Translations under genes and position numbers: made by a program | In this document: positions 37,861 through 49,407 of the stretch, one piece after another | Layout of the letters: every line of letters starts with the position of its first letter | Position numbering within the stretch: the stretch's first letter is position 1 | Origin: Vitellaria paradoxa | Taxonomy: Eukaryota > Streptophyta > Magnoliopsida > Ericales > Sapotaceae | Assembly (NCBI GenBank): GCA_019916065.1 | Contig: CM034244.1 | Coordinates: 23,986,471 to 24,050,470, forward strand | Direction of reading: 5' to 3' | Length of the DNA: 64,000 nucleotides | Notes under the pieces: generated by a model | Seen by the model: the letters and a program-made list of their open reading frames with translations, nothing else | Told to the model about the DNA's origin: nothing | Databases searched by the model: none

Positions 37861-38556
37861 TCTAAAACATATATATAAAGTTGTACTTTTTTTTTTTTGG
37901 GCGCTTAAACCGCCACTAAATTACCCTATTAACCTAATAAAAATAAGATTTTTTTTATTTATTTATCAGGGTTAGAATAGGGTTCCTAACTGGGCCGGAC
38001 TCACCAACGGGTGACCCAATTTGGGTCAAATCCAGATCCCTACAATTCCAAAGTAATGCACCTAAATTATGTGAGAACTAACCAAATAAATAAACAAAAT
38101 AAAATTTTCAACCAGCTCGTGAAGCCTTTCTTAATTTACTAATAAGTAAACTACTAGCCTAAGTGTGCCTTATCTTGATAGCTAGGTAATTAATTTACTA
38201 TATAGAAAGAACAATTAAAAAAAAAGAAAAAAGAAAAAAACACTAACATTGATTTGATTAATTTGAGTGAATGCATAAATAACAATCATGATTGCAATTT
38301 AATATTAACACAAGCTGACAGCGAGTTGGCATCACTCCATTTGTCATCTAATTAATTAATTTTAACTAGCTAGAACACATACGAGATAATGCCAGATTTT
38401 TATGCTGTATGCATCTTTAATATGGCAACTTGTGGAAGCCAAATTCAATTATTTGGTATATCTATTTATTTTTTATTTTTAATGTTATTTTTTTTAGTTT
38501 GAGATTATCTGATAACTTTGTAACTATTACTGGTGTATTGCTAGGTGGAAAAGAAG

Positions 38557-38598
<42 letters not shown>

Positions 38599-40797
38599 TA
38601 TAATGCACAAATGTTCCATCATCACTTCACTAAGGGATATGCATGATTTCACACCCATGAGAATTTGAGACTAAGCATATCAAATCTTGCTTGTCCTAAA
38701 TCTATATATCACTACTGCATATGTGGCATGATAATAAAATTTTTAGACGTCTCTTCTATACTATAATAATAAAAAAGTAATATTTATTAATGAAAAATAA
38801 TATACAATAATAGTACCTTTTTTATATTTATACTATTTTTTATGAGTTTATATATGAAAATCAAAATTATTTTTATGGGTATACATACAATTACAAGAAT
38901 CATTTTGAGTTTTATACTAGTATATATATTGGATGATTAAAAAAAATATGCTTGGGATAATAACGACACATGGCACCCCCTTACCCCCTACCCTACTAAA
39001 CTTGGGGAGAAAAACATTTTCACTTTTTCAGTATTCTCACTTTTAGACATTGACAAAATAGAAGACCAGTCAATATATAAAGAAGATAAGGAAGATATAA
39101 AGGGGTGTCCTCTGAACATATGCAAAAAAATTCTCTTCCTCTTCTTATATAATAGTAAGATTCGTCATTGATTTAGGTATTAGAACGCTCTTAACCGATC
39201 ACTTTCTGCAGATTAGACCTCAAACATGATCTCTCTTGCAGTTTTTCTTTCTTAAAGGTTATACGAAAGAGATGAGTAGAGAGGGGTTTGCATAATATAG
39301 AGTACTGTACAATTTTTTCATTCCCCAATTTACGTTGTTTGTGGGATTTGGATTAACTCTCATTCCAGTATTCTGCTATTTATGATATTTGGCATGGAAT
39401 AATGTCATTTGGCAGAACATAAATTGACATTGTTCGAACATAACGCCTTCCGCAAACCTAAAATGTTAATTAGTTTGCTATGTATATCACAACTAGGTGA
39501 CAGGCATGCTTGGTTTGGGAAGAAAATCAACCAAATCAGACAACCATAAGCAATTTGACTTCTTTGTTTACTTAAGCCTTGCTTGGAACACCAAAACATA
39601 CCAAAAACTTCACCGATTTTGTGGTCCGTGCGTGAATGACCTACATCAAAACTGTTAGCTTTTACCATATGCCCAGTCCATTCCCCACTAAATCCGTTCT
39701 AACAATCTAAGTTAAATCGTTCCAATAGGTCAGAGATAAACATTTTCTGCCACGACCAGAGAGAGAGAAGAGTCCTAGACAACTCGATTTTTCCCAACTA
39801 CACTTACCCATCACTGCTGGTAGAATGCCATAACTTTGCCACTGTGCCATTTCTTCACCAACATGCCATTTCGTCGCCGCTGAACGCCATCTGGTGTTTG
39901 ACAAACTCGGATCGAACAGAGATCACTGCTCCGTTGCTATTCCGAATACCTTCTCACAAAAAAGTTATACACAGTTTTTTCCTGTAACCCTCCAACAGCC
40001 TATTCGAACTTTTCTCTTTCTTTCTGTTGTTATTCAGTGTGATTTGTATATTAAGCTGGGGTATTAAGGGGGTCATAAGCATCCAACATCTATCTCCCCC
40101 TCTCGTTATGTTATTGACTGATTTCCAACTTACTAATTTTCGTTCATGTCATCATCAAACATGAGGAGTCATACTATCATTATCAAATGTAAATTACAAG
40201 TGGCTTCCTAATTTGAAAGAATTTAATGCTTCGACGTGGCAAATTCTCTTAGTTCATATGTGAGATTCAAATGTTCATTACTAGTAATTTCAACAATTTG
40301 ATCTGTATGTTTCTGTGTAACCCTCACATGAATAATTAGAATGACAATAGAACAAGTAAATTAGATAATCCAATTTGACCTTACCTTAATGAAAAGGGTG
40401 GGAGCTAAAAATAAAATCTAATAGAATTTGGGGCATAAATATGTTAGAATAAAATTTCTGTTTTTTCTCGATTAAATTTGAAATTGCAAAAATATTTTAG
40501 ACTATTCTTGATTATACATTGAGAAATTGAAATGTTAGTGTTAAAATATTGGCATTTAGTATTTTATTAATTTATATATTAAATCTTTTACTTTTTTAAT
40601 CAATAATTAATTTTTATATGTATTTTTAATTATTGTCTCATTTCTTAAAATACAGTAAAATGATATTATTAATTTTAATGAGGCAAGGTTAGGTAACATA
40701 GGGGGGAGCTTGCCATCCCGACTTGAAATCCATATTATTCATGTAAAAAATAAGTTACCATTAATTTTTATTTGAAACAAAGTACAACAATTATAGG
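37861..40797. other. Intergenic DNA, no recognised gene
   Basis: Mostly AT-rich. An (AT)n microsatellite lies at 38559-38592. A less AT-rich zone at about 39370-40100 has short open frames (87 and 65 codons, minus strand) but no domain, splice pattern or repeat ends that I recognise. Confidence 0.4.
38559..38592. repeat. (AT)n microsatellite
   Basis: About 17 perfect AT dinucleotides. Confidence 0.95.
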
Positions 40798-40955
40798 TGC
40801 ATTTAGAGTGATAAAAAGTTAGATAAATTGAGATAAAATAAGATAATTTGTGGGTTTGTAATTCATGCAGTGATATAAAAAGTGAATACGTTTTAGAGGT
40901 TTTCAGAGATTTTCAAAAATTTTCAGTATTTTTAAGCAAACCAAACAGACTCTAT
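40798..40955. mobile_element. MITE, family M3, copy 2
   Basis: Starts tgcatttagagtgataaaaa and ends agcaaaccaaacagactct. The body shares aaattgagataaaataagat with the M1 and M3 families and is the reverse complement of 32345-32530. Confidence 0.5.
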
Positions 40956-42346
40956 ATTAATATATAAAGTAAAATTACCAATTGTCCAATTGGAGAAACT
41001 AATTTTGAAATTATTTTAGTGATTTTTATTTTATTTTTTAAAATGCTTCTCATTAGAACTAATTATATTTAAAAATGAATTTAGAAGATATAATAATAGA
41101 TTTAATCACAAATTTTATTGCATAACTATTACGTTCCTTACTAATTCCCAAATATTATGTTAATTAAATTTTTAAAGAGTTTAAATTATTTAATTATCTA
41201 CTTCTAATTATTATCAATTAATTTGTATAATTTTACTATCTTTTACAATTTATTTGTTAAATACAGATATAATATGAGAGCCCACTTCTCTAGTTACTAT
41301 ATATTGGTGGTCAAAGAATTGTTTCTTATACCTTGAAAGTATTATAACAACTTGATTGAAATAACTTAATGAAAGTAAAAATAAAAACAAATACAAGTTT
41401 GTTGTATAAGATAATCTCAACAAAAAGAGGTGATAGTCTGATCTATCAATGGTAGTATGTGATTTTGTTTCTGTTTGGTAGTATGTGATTATTTCCAATT
41501 TTTTCTTTTTTTTCCCCATTTGTTTGTTAGTATGTGTTGCCATATAATTTCGTACTCTCATGTTTCTTTCTTTCTATTTGTTACTTTCTTGCATGGACAC
41601 AAGTTGATCTAGTGAATATCTTCGTCTGGCTTTTTGTGTTCTTTGTACAATGTATGTAATTTCATAAAGCTTAGTCAAAACTTATAATCATCTTACAAAA
41701 TCTTATACTATTCAAATCTCATTATTAATCGTTGACATTACTTTATCTGGATGTGGGGAAAAGGAGAAGAATATATTAATTTGAATCTAAAATTTTGTAG
41801 GTTTTAGATTCTAGTGAATCTAACTTGTGTAAGCAAATAGTCTTTGCATTTGTGAAAGATGCGTGAACCTATAATTGCATTTTCTAAACTGTATCGATGT
41901 AATTGTCAAATTTGTTGGCTTTTGTCATCAATTTTGGTTCATCTCCTATCTTAAATTGAATTATTGTATGAGAAGTAAGGCAAGTTATTAGGCATACAAC
42001 AACATGATAAGTTTGTTGCTCTTTTAGTCAAACATTGGTACACACTTTGGCCTTATTTTTTTTTTTAAATTATAGAGTTTATCATATTTAAAGAAAGTGT
42101 CCAGTTGAAGAACCTTATTTGTGTACATCAACTGTGGGATATCATCCCTTTTGATGACATCCCCTCCATTCTTTCACTAAAAGCCATGTTCTTTTCATGC
42201 ATACAAATATAAAAGCACCACATAATTAAATTGTAATTATATTTAATTGATGCGCTAAAAATTAAATATATTCTGATTTTTTGTATTTACTGACTGTAAG
42301 GTGCAGTTTTGCTCCTGTGTTTTTTTTTTTTTTTTTTTTTGTAGGA
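40956..42346. other. AT-rich region leading into the plant-transposon pseudogene
   Basis: No gene was recognised. It ends in a T22 run plus gtag directly before the reading frame at 42347, which looks like a polypyrimidine tract and 3' splice site. Confidence 0.45.
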
Positions 42347-44124
42347 ATGGCTGAATCTAGTAGTCGGGGGCGGGGACAGTTCAAGAGAAAGGAGTAGGGG
42401 CTGAGAGCATGGCCACCTTTCAAATGACACGATAAGGTTTGCCAATGAATATGCTTCCCGGATTTTTGACGACCACCTTAGCACCAAGGCAGTGGTGGTT
42501 GAGTGCTATGTCAAGTTTAGTGACATCAAGCTTCAAACTATGGTATTGGTTCTAGAGTTTCAGAGGCGAGGGTGGGAGAAGTTTCTCACACAGATGGGCC
42601 AAGCTTATGAGTACATTGCTTGCGAGTTTTACACAAACATTACCACTATTGACCAACAACCGGACAAGCCTCGTATTGTGTCTAAACTCAAAGGGGAGCC
42701 TTTTACCATTGGCCCTGACGACTTTGAGTCGATCCTTGGCCTCCTTGTTGTTGAAGACATAAATTTCCGTCTTGATCACACCAAGTACTCAAAGGAAGTA
42801 ATGGTTAGCATAATGAGTCACAATAACAGCCTATGGTTGAAACCACAATACAACCACACTAACCTCAAGGACCGGTTTCGCTTACTTTGTCACGTGCTTC
42901 AGCCTCATCCCACAGAAGAGGACGTTAGACCTTTTTATGGACCAAGCCAGTCTGATGTGTGCTATCATGTCCAAGAAAAAGGTGGATGTTAGGAGGCTTA
43001 TCGGCGGCGTCATTCAGAAGCATTGGAAGCAAGTGCAACACCCGAGTGCACTTTTTTTTGGTCTCTTAATCACCAAAGTCACCAAGGCAAGAGGCATAGG
43101 GCTGACTGAGTACCAAATAGATGAGTCCACCCTATATTGCAGCAAATCGCAGAAAAAATGAAAAAGACAGGGTCATACGGATGTGGAGTTCGATGAGGAG
43201 GATAGTAGCACAATCGAGAACGTGCTTCAGACGGTACAATTGATCCAGGCTACCTAAGATTGTAAGCAAGAGATTGACGAGGCCTTCCAAGAATGTAATA
43301 CTCAGTATTTAAATTTGACAATTTATGTATTATTTTGGATCAATAAAATATTTAAAATGAGACTTAGTTAATTAATTTTATTTTTCCTGGGCCGAGTTTA
43401 ACTCAAAGTGGTATTGGGTTGGACAACTGGGCCAAGGGACCCATCCTTTTCTCTTTTTTTTTTCTTTTTTTTTTCTTCTTTTGGGTTGGCTTGGTCCCAC
43501 AGGTCGGTTAGGGAAAAAATGAAAAAAAGAAGAAGAAAATGGGGGGAGAGAGAAGAGAGAGAAAAGAGAGAGAGGGGGAAAGAGAAGGAAGAGAGAGAGA
43601 GAGATCCGGGAAGAAAGAAAGGTAGATCCCAATAGTTTTCGACACCGTGAACCCTGTGGCAGTGTCCGTTTCGCATGATTTCACTCGAGGTGGGAGAAAT
43701 CGACGTCGAAAGGTTTGTTGCCTAAACTAATTTTTTATTTTTCCTTTTCTCTTCAAATATAAGGTAAATGGGACCTATCTTTGTGTTCTAGACGTTGCAA
43801 GGAACATTTTGGTATATTTACATGCTTTATTGGGCGAAATTTTGTGAAATATGTATATATATACGGGTGTGTGTATATATATGCATATATGTATTGAATT
43901 TTTCTATACTTTTGAGTCATGATAATTATACAAATGATATGTAGAAATTTTTGGATAAATTTTTATATGTTTAACCTATATAAAAGTAGTTAAAGTTGGA
44001 CTGACAGTATGAATTCAATCTAAATTAGAAAGGCAGAACACTCCGGTTTGCTGGGAGGCTCACGGGAAGAAAAAAAAAAAAAGAAAAATTCTAAAGAAAA
44101 ATTAGTTTGGTATATTATCATTTA

Positions 44125-44360
44125 GTCCCCTAAAGTTTTGGATAATTACATAATGGCCCCCAAAGTTTTGGATAATTACATATTTGCCCCTAGAGTTTTA
44201 GATAATTACAAAGTGATTCCTCAAGAGTTTAAATAATTACAAAGTGGACCCCAAAGGTTTAAATAATTATGAAATGGCCCCTAAAGTTTAGGAAAATCAC
44301 GATTTTACCCCTAAAGAATTGGGGAGGATAATAATGTTGCCCCTAGAGTTATGGGAAATT
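44125..44360. repeat. Degenerate 36-37-bp tandem repeat inside the solo LTR
   Basis: About six units of the form cccctaaagttttggataat followed by tacataatgg. They diverge progressively from left to right. Confidence 0.8.
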
Positions 44361-44555
44361 ATAGTTGATGTTATAGAATTAGAAAGATGATAGAAAAAGG
44401 ATAAATTTTGAGATTTTAAGGCGTACTTTGTTTTATGTTAATCATTATGGAAAAAAATTACTATATATGATTAAATCTGTGAGGGATTGCGAGGGACATG
44501 CCTGTGAGGGACTCTGCCTGCGGGAGAGAGAAGCAAAAGGTGAAGCAAAGAAGCA

Positions 44556-44786
44556 ATACCTTCCATCCTACATCACCTAGGTAGTGAAAAGAAGTGGCAT
44601 ATATGTAATATTCGATATAAATATAGTATAACACGTTTTAAAGCCGTGAGGGCACTGAATTCAATGGAAACTCCAGGGTTAAGCATGCTCCAATAGGGGC
44701 AGTACTAGGATGGGTGACCTCCTAGGAAGCAGCTTATTAAGCCCCAAAACGGAAAATATTGTACTATATGGATGCGGGTCGTTACA
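44556..44786 (+). mobile_element. Cassandra-like LTR carrying a 5S rRNA-like sequence
   Basis: Positions 44665-44730 match the 3' two thirds of plant 5S rRNA, including the internal-promoter zone: gttaagcatgctc (A-box region) and ggatgggtgacctcct (C-box region). The flanks, cacctaggtagtgaaaagaa and cgttttaaagccgtgagggc before, and a cggaaaatattgtac-like block plus gggtcgttaca after, are those of Cassandra TRIM LTRs. The 5' part of the 5S gene is missing or replaced, so it is not a 5S gene. It lies inside the larger LTR; no clear duplication of its own was found, so its borders are approximate. Confidence 0.75.
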
Positions 44787-45159
44787 AAATCAGACATAAT
44801 TGATAATGGAACTGTATGAAACATAATTGATGGCTTAATATAGCATGTCTTGTTAATGTTGTGAATTCTGGAAGAGGATTATTATATATGATTGAGCATA
44901 TCATGTGCATTAGAGTTGGGGTAGTATCATCTGGTCTATGTTGAGGATATTGATTAACTGAGAGTGCCACATTTATATTATGACGTGCCGAGTCACGGGT
45001 TATTTATGTAGACAGGGTTCGCGATTTGAGAAAAATGAAAAAATGAGATTTTGAAAATACCAGATGACTCCCAGTCGATATATATGACTGAAGATTAATC
45101 ATTTGGAGTTGGGCATTAATATTGAAGTGAGATATTATGAGATTTTCTCTGGATTATAG

Positions 45160-45450
45160 CCGGACCTTGCTTCAGATGAGCAGATGCCTGCTTAAGATAA
45201 GCAAATGCCTGACTAGGGGTGTAACACGGTTCCTTAGTAGACAGACCAGAGGATGTAACATGGTTTCCCTCAGTCTCAGCTAATTGGGGCTGTAACCTGG
45301 TTCCCAACTGCTATCTATATTGATTACCTTACTTGAGATAAACAGATGCCTGACTAAGGGTGTAACACAGTTCCCTAGCAGACAGGCCAGGGGGTGTAAC
45401 ACGATTCCCCTGAGTCTTACACCAATGGGGGTGTAACACGGTTCCTCATT
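45160..45450. repeat. Two-copy repeat with ggtgtaacacggttcc motifs inside the solo LTR
   Basis: A unit of about 150 bp containing cagatgcctg, gggtgtaacacggttcc and a gacaggccagggg block occurs twice (starting near 45177 and 45330); the short motif occurs six times in variant form. Confidence 0.75.
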
Positions 45451-46346
45451 TAGTTTATATATGTATTGAGATAATGTGATTGTTACATCTATTGATGAGA
45501 TGTAGGGATTATTATATGAATCATGAGTTTGGTTGTGAAATAAGGGATATAAATAGGAACTACGGTGACCTGATTTTCGAGGTGGGATATGTAGGCAGCT
45601 CAGGTAAGAGTAACCTGAGTCCAGTCTTAACTATAGATGAGATTTGAGTAGATGGAGATTGGATAATTGCATTACATTACATATGTATTCTTATATGATG
45701 TTTGCATTGCATTACATAACATGTGCATTTTGTATTATGTTTGGTTGCTGTTGCTGTGAGTTCTATTGTATATTTGAGCATGTTCATTAGCACACATTTG
45801 TATGGTTTTACCTAATGGGCTGGTTAGCTTACTCTATCTATATAGCGGATAATCTAGCGAGGCTAGGAAATAGTCACCTGGAGCTGAGTTAAGGTCAATA
45901 GATTGATCTGTTATAGAATTTTACTTATATTTAAAAGTTCGTATTTCCATTTGTGTGACCCAGGGGTGTGGGTCCCAAAGTTGATTTATATATGAGATTG
46001 CATTATTGTTGATGAGACTTATGTGATTATATCAATCTTAAATTTAGTCACCAGGGTGTGACCTTAAATATATCATGATTGATGGTGTTTTATTTATTTC
46101 ATATGGGAGTGAGGAACGTATTTAGTTATTTTGATGGTGGTTATTGTATTGAAACTTGACTTTGGCATAGGTTTCTATTTAATTTATTTATTCACATATT
46201 CCTATGCCGTCTGTCCTGAACCATTAAGTTAGGGGCGTGACAAAGAGGAGGTGCGCGAGGAGCTCTATAGTTTGAGGGCCAAGCAGCAGAACTTCTTCGG
46301 CTGGGTACGCAGACAATTCTTCTTCTTTCCTTATCCTAGCCAGTAG

Positions 46347-47570
46347 CTGTGACCACTGCCCCTGCCAAATCGTCCTGCCATGGAACTCTTTGGTTGTATT
46401 CGTGTATTTTTACCTAACATTTTGCTACACAACAGTTGTACTCTTTTGTTGGATTGTACTTTTTGGTTTTGTAAAATTTACATTAGAAACTATGCTTTAA
46501 AAACTTCACCAAACACATCCTCACGTTGTCATTTTCATGTTTCTATACTATTACGAACATTAGTTCCATTGAATTTCCAGTGAGTTTGGACCTTTAAATC
46601 TTTTGACTACATTAATATTATGTCAAAATATTGCCCTTAATATGAGACTTCTTTACAGCAATTATTAAATTAAACGTCATTGAATCTACATTAATAGCTA
46701 ATACTCATGTTCTGCTAGTGGACTTCTTATGGTTTATATGTTGTATGAAGTATCTTTTGTCATTTCGTAGATTCATTATTGGATTTACAATTTTTGGTAT
46801 GCTTGTGTATAGTGCACTAAAGTCATTCCCAATTACGTTTCAACATAGGGATGCCATCTGGAATTTACATGAATAATAGCTTGTATTTGTTTGGTTTAAA
46901 ATGTCATGCTCCACTAGTGGTAAAATATAATTAACAAGGATAGGGGATAGGCTAATGGAGAAGGTACCCCCGCATAGGTTTTAGGTCTAGATTCAAGTCA
47001 CCTTCCTCCCCAGCTTTCTACCTCCAATGTACCTAAAGTATACTTGTATATAATAAAATTATCAATGCAAGACATGTTTCCCTCTCCTAATCTCAAATCA
47101 GTAGCATTTAGCTTATGTATAATGTAACGAGTAACTATGTTATATTCATGGTTTAAGTCTAACTTTATGCTGCTCATTATGGGGTCTATTTTAATGGTAT
47201 CATTTTACTAAGACATTTGTCATTAAGGTTTGCATTGCCACTTGGGTAATTTCATTTCTTTTGCTTTGCCAATATACAAATGCTTTCTTTCTTGATGTCC
47301 GTAGTGCTATTCTGAAATGTACAAAATTTATCTTTTTGCCAAAAGGAATAACATTTACCATAATTGATTTTGATAATTTATTTGCGTTTGTGGACTATGT
47401 TTAGATTTTTTGCTTTATTTTCTTTTAACCAGTCTGCTTAACTAGCTTTTCTCTGAAATAAAGCATTCACTTTACGTTATTTTCATTTGGATGTTCACTT
47501 TAGGTTTCTTATTGAACATGACCGCTCTCTAATTTGCTAGTGGCTCATTCTCAAGTATAAGAGGTCGGTT
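46347..47570. other. Intergenic DNA with a possible small retroposon
   Basis: No gene was recognised. Around 46915-47065 a block with ggataggctaatggagaagg and agattcaagtcacc spacing looks like the A and B boxes of a tRNA-derived SINE, but no target-site duplication was found. Confidence 0.3.
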
Positions 47571-49090
47571 GAGTTTAGTCTAGGTGAGTCCTAGGTCATC
47601 TTCCACAGGGAGCAAGGGGGTGTCTAAATCTTTGGAAAACTTGATTTCGAAAACACTTGCGAAAATCTTAAAAAGAAAAGATGAAAATCTTTTTGGAGTT
47701 TTCGAATAGGGAATTGAGATGATGATTTGAAATTTGAAAACACCAATTAGACGAAAAATGAAAACATGAAAATGCAAACTTTAACAAACTACATAAATTG
47801 AACTTAAACAAACTATGTGAATGAAAACACTTGGCTTTAACCTAATCCTGTAATGTCCTTGAAGGGCTGAATTCGGATATGTAATTAACGCAACCTAATT
47901 CTCACACCTATAATATTAGGTCGAAAGATTTAACAATCAAAAACCCTTGTTCGTAAGGAGATCGCTAATCTAGGGTTTTGAAATCAAATTCAAAATCACC
48001 GGGACATGGAATTGACATTCGATTTACACGATTGTAACCGAAGTTTAACTTTATCACGGGTGATTCATTTTCAAAAATTAATCTAGGATTACGATCCTTA
48101 CATTTTTATTCAAAAGATGATGAGCAAATTTCAGTTAGAACTATCCGAATTCAACTCCTTCGATTCAATTACATTCCTAGGTTAAAACCAAGAAAAACCC
48201 TAGCCTAACATTGTGAAAGCATGAACAAAGCCTTTCAAAAAGAAAATCATATTCATCATGCAACAAAACACAAGAATGAAATAGATTGAAAAGATTTAAA
48301 ACAATTTCGAAAGCAAATCAATCCAAACTAAGACTACGAAATACTACGAAGCGGAAATAAAGAACAAAGTTACAGAAGATAATGAACCTTCAATTAAAAC
48401 AAAGTAACGAAAGTAACTTACAAGTTAATCTTAATGCGAAGATGAAACAAAGCGTGAACAACCCAAAGCGAAATCAAAACCTTAACCCTAATCTAAACTA
48501 AACTAAGAAAAGAGAAGAAGTGCGTAGGGTTTCGACTCACCAGTACATCAGAAATTTGCCCTTTTATATCATTACATAAATCAAGGGCATAAAGGTAAAA
48601 TTACAACTCAAAACTTCATTCTGAACGTATGCTGAAAAAGACATCATGGGCACCCATGGGTAAGTGTGGGGCGCCTATGGCTTAGTTGTCCAAGTGTTTG
48701 ATGAAGTCCTCAGTCAGCTGCTCAAAAACCTCTCTCGGTGGGCGCCAATCTAGTTAAGGGTGGGGTGCCCATGACCACTGAGGGGCGCCCGTCTGCAACC
48801 ACAGTGAGTAGTGATTCTTAGACAGCTTTCTGTCCCTGACTTCTGACGCGATTTTGACCCTCAAGATGATTGATTTGGGCTTTGGCTAAAACATGAAAGT
48901 TGTAGCCCTTCAAGTCTTCTTTCCAACTCAAAAAAAATCGTGTCAATCAGAGTTATGAGCAAAAACTTATGGCCAAAATACTTAGAGGGTGTCTTGTAAC
49001 ATGCTACTGCAACATGTCTTCGACTGGTTCGCTTTGGCTTCTCCTCACATGCACCCTTGGTATCATTTAGGCCTAAAACACCATATTATA
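47571..49090. repeat. Unclassified repeat-like region (possible non-autonomous LTR element)
   Basis: Starts near ggtgagtcctaggtcatctt ccacagggag-type sequence and runs through non-coding, A-rich text with ggggcgcccat/gggcgcctat strings (about 48660-48795). The style is that of internal regions of large non-coding plant LTR elements, but I found neither LTRs nor a duplication. No gene. Confidence 0.35.
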
Positions 49091-49274
49091 TCACCTGAAA
49101 TACATAAACACCAAGAATGCACGGAAATTAGATAATTACGCTAACACATCGCCAATAATGACTATAAATGCATAATTAGCATGCTTAATATATATATAAT
49201 TGTACAATAATGGATGCTAATCAGAACATTTCCATATTACCTCAGAAAACATTTTTTTATGTCCTCTGCATACT

Positions 49275-49407
49275 GATGTGAATGTTAGGAGATAAAATGT
49301 TGGCACTCCTAGATTCTTGGCAGGAAGCATTTGGTGGCCCTGGAAGAAAGTATCCACAACATTATTGGGCATGCGACGAACTGAGAGCAAGCATATACTT
49401 GACGTAG
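49275..49407 (+). pseudogene. TOM1-like VHS-domain exon fragment
   Basis: After a one-base disturbance (DVNVRR then KML) the frame reads LALLDSWQEAFGGPGRKYPQ followed by HYWACDELR, then diverges to a stop at 49405-49407. This is the conserved C-terminal part of the VHS domain of plant TOM1-like proteins, which bind ubiquitinated membrane cargo during endosomal sorting. Only this exon was found; no neighbouring VHS or GAT exon was recognised within 3 kb on the same strand. The frameshift and isolation mark it as a pseudogene fragment. Confidence 0.75.

Larger units (their letters stand above)
43294..46242 (+). mobile_element. 2.95-kb solo LTR (Tekay/Del-like Ty3/gypsy)
   Basis: Starts TGTAATACTCAG and ends GGGGCGTGACA, close to the TGTAACACCC...GTGACA ends of Tekay/Del chromovirus LTRs, which are typically 3-4 kb. 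Flanking aagaa (43289-43293) and aagag (46243-46247) are a 4-of-5 target-site duplication. The broken reading frame on both sides rejoins when it is removed, which fixes the borders. Inside are a purine tract (about 43505-43620), a tandem array of about 37-bp units (44125-44360), repeated ggtgtaacacggttcc motifs (45160-45450), and a Cassandra-like 5S sequence (44556-44786). No gag/pol is adjacent, so it is a solo LTR. Confidence 0.88.
42347..46346 (+). pseudogene. Plant transposon-protein-like pseudogene (PF20167-type), copy 1, split by an LTR
   Basis: From an ATG at 42347 (MAESSSRGRGQF) the frame is broken early by stops and shifts. A 166-codon stretch ending at 42992 has the order I associate with the putative plant transposon protein domain: WEKFLTQMGQAYEYIACEFY, IVSKLKGEPFTIGPDDFESI, then LVVED. 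After a frameshift, 42937-43158 continues with RRLIGGVIQKHW and SALFFGLLITKV. The segment 43160-43293 has one in-frame stop (43256-43258), then the solo LTR begins. After the LTR the frame resumes (EEVREELYSLRAKQQNFFGW) and stops at 46344-46346. Removing the LTR plus one target copy rejoins EAFQEEVREEL in frame. In databases these proteins occur in non-autonomous plant retroelements; function is unknown. Confidence 0.72.

Noticed and set aside
43378..43676. Open frames of 75-92 codons at the start of the large solo LTR
   Set aside because: They are translations of the LTR purine tract on either strand.
44640..44750. A genuine 5S rRNA gene
   Set aside because: Only the 3' two thirds resembles 5S, the first 30-40 bases do not, and the flanks are Cassandra-type LTR sequence.
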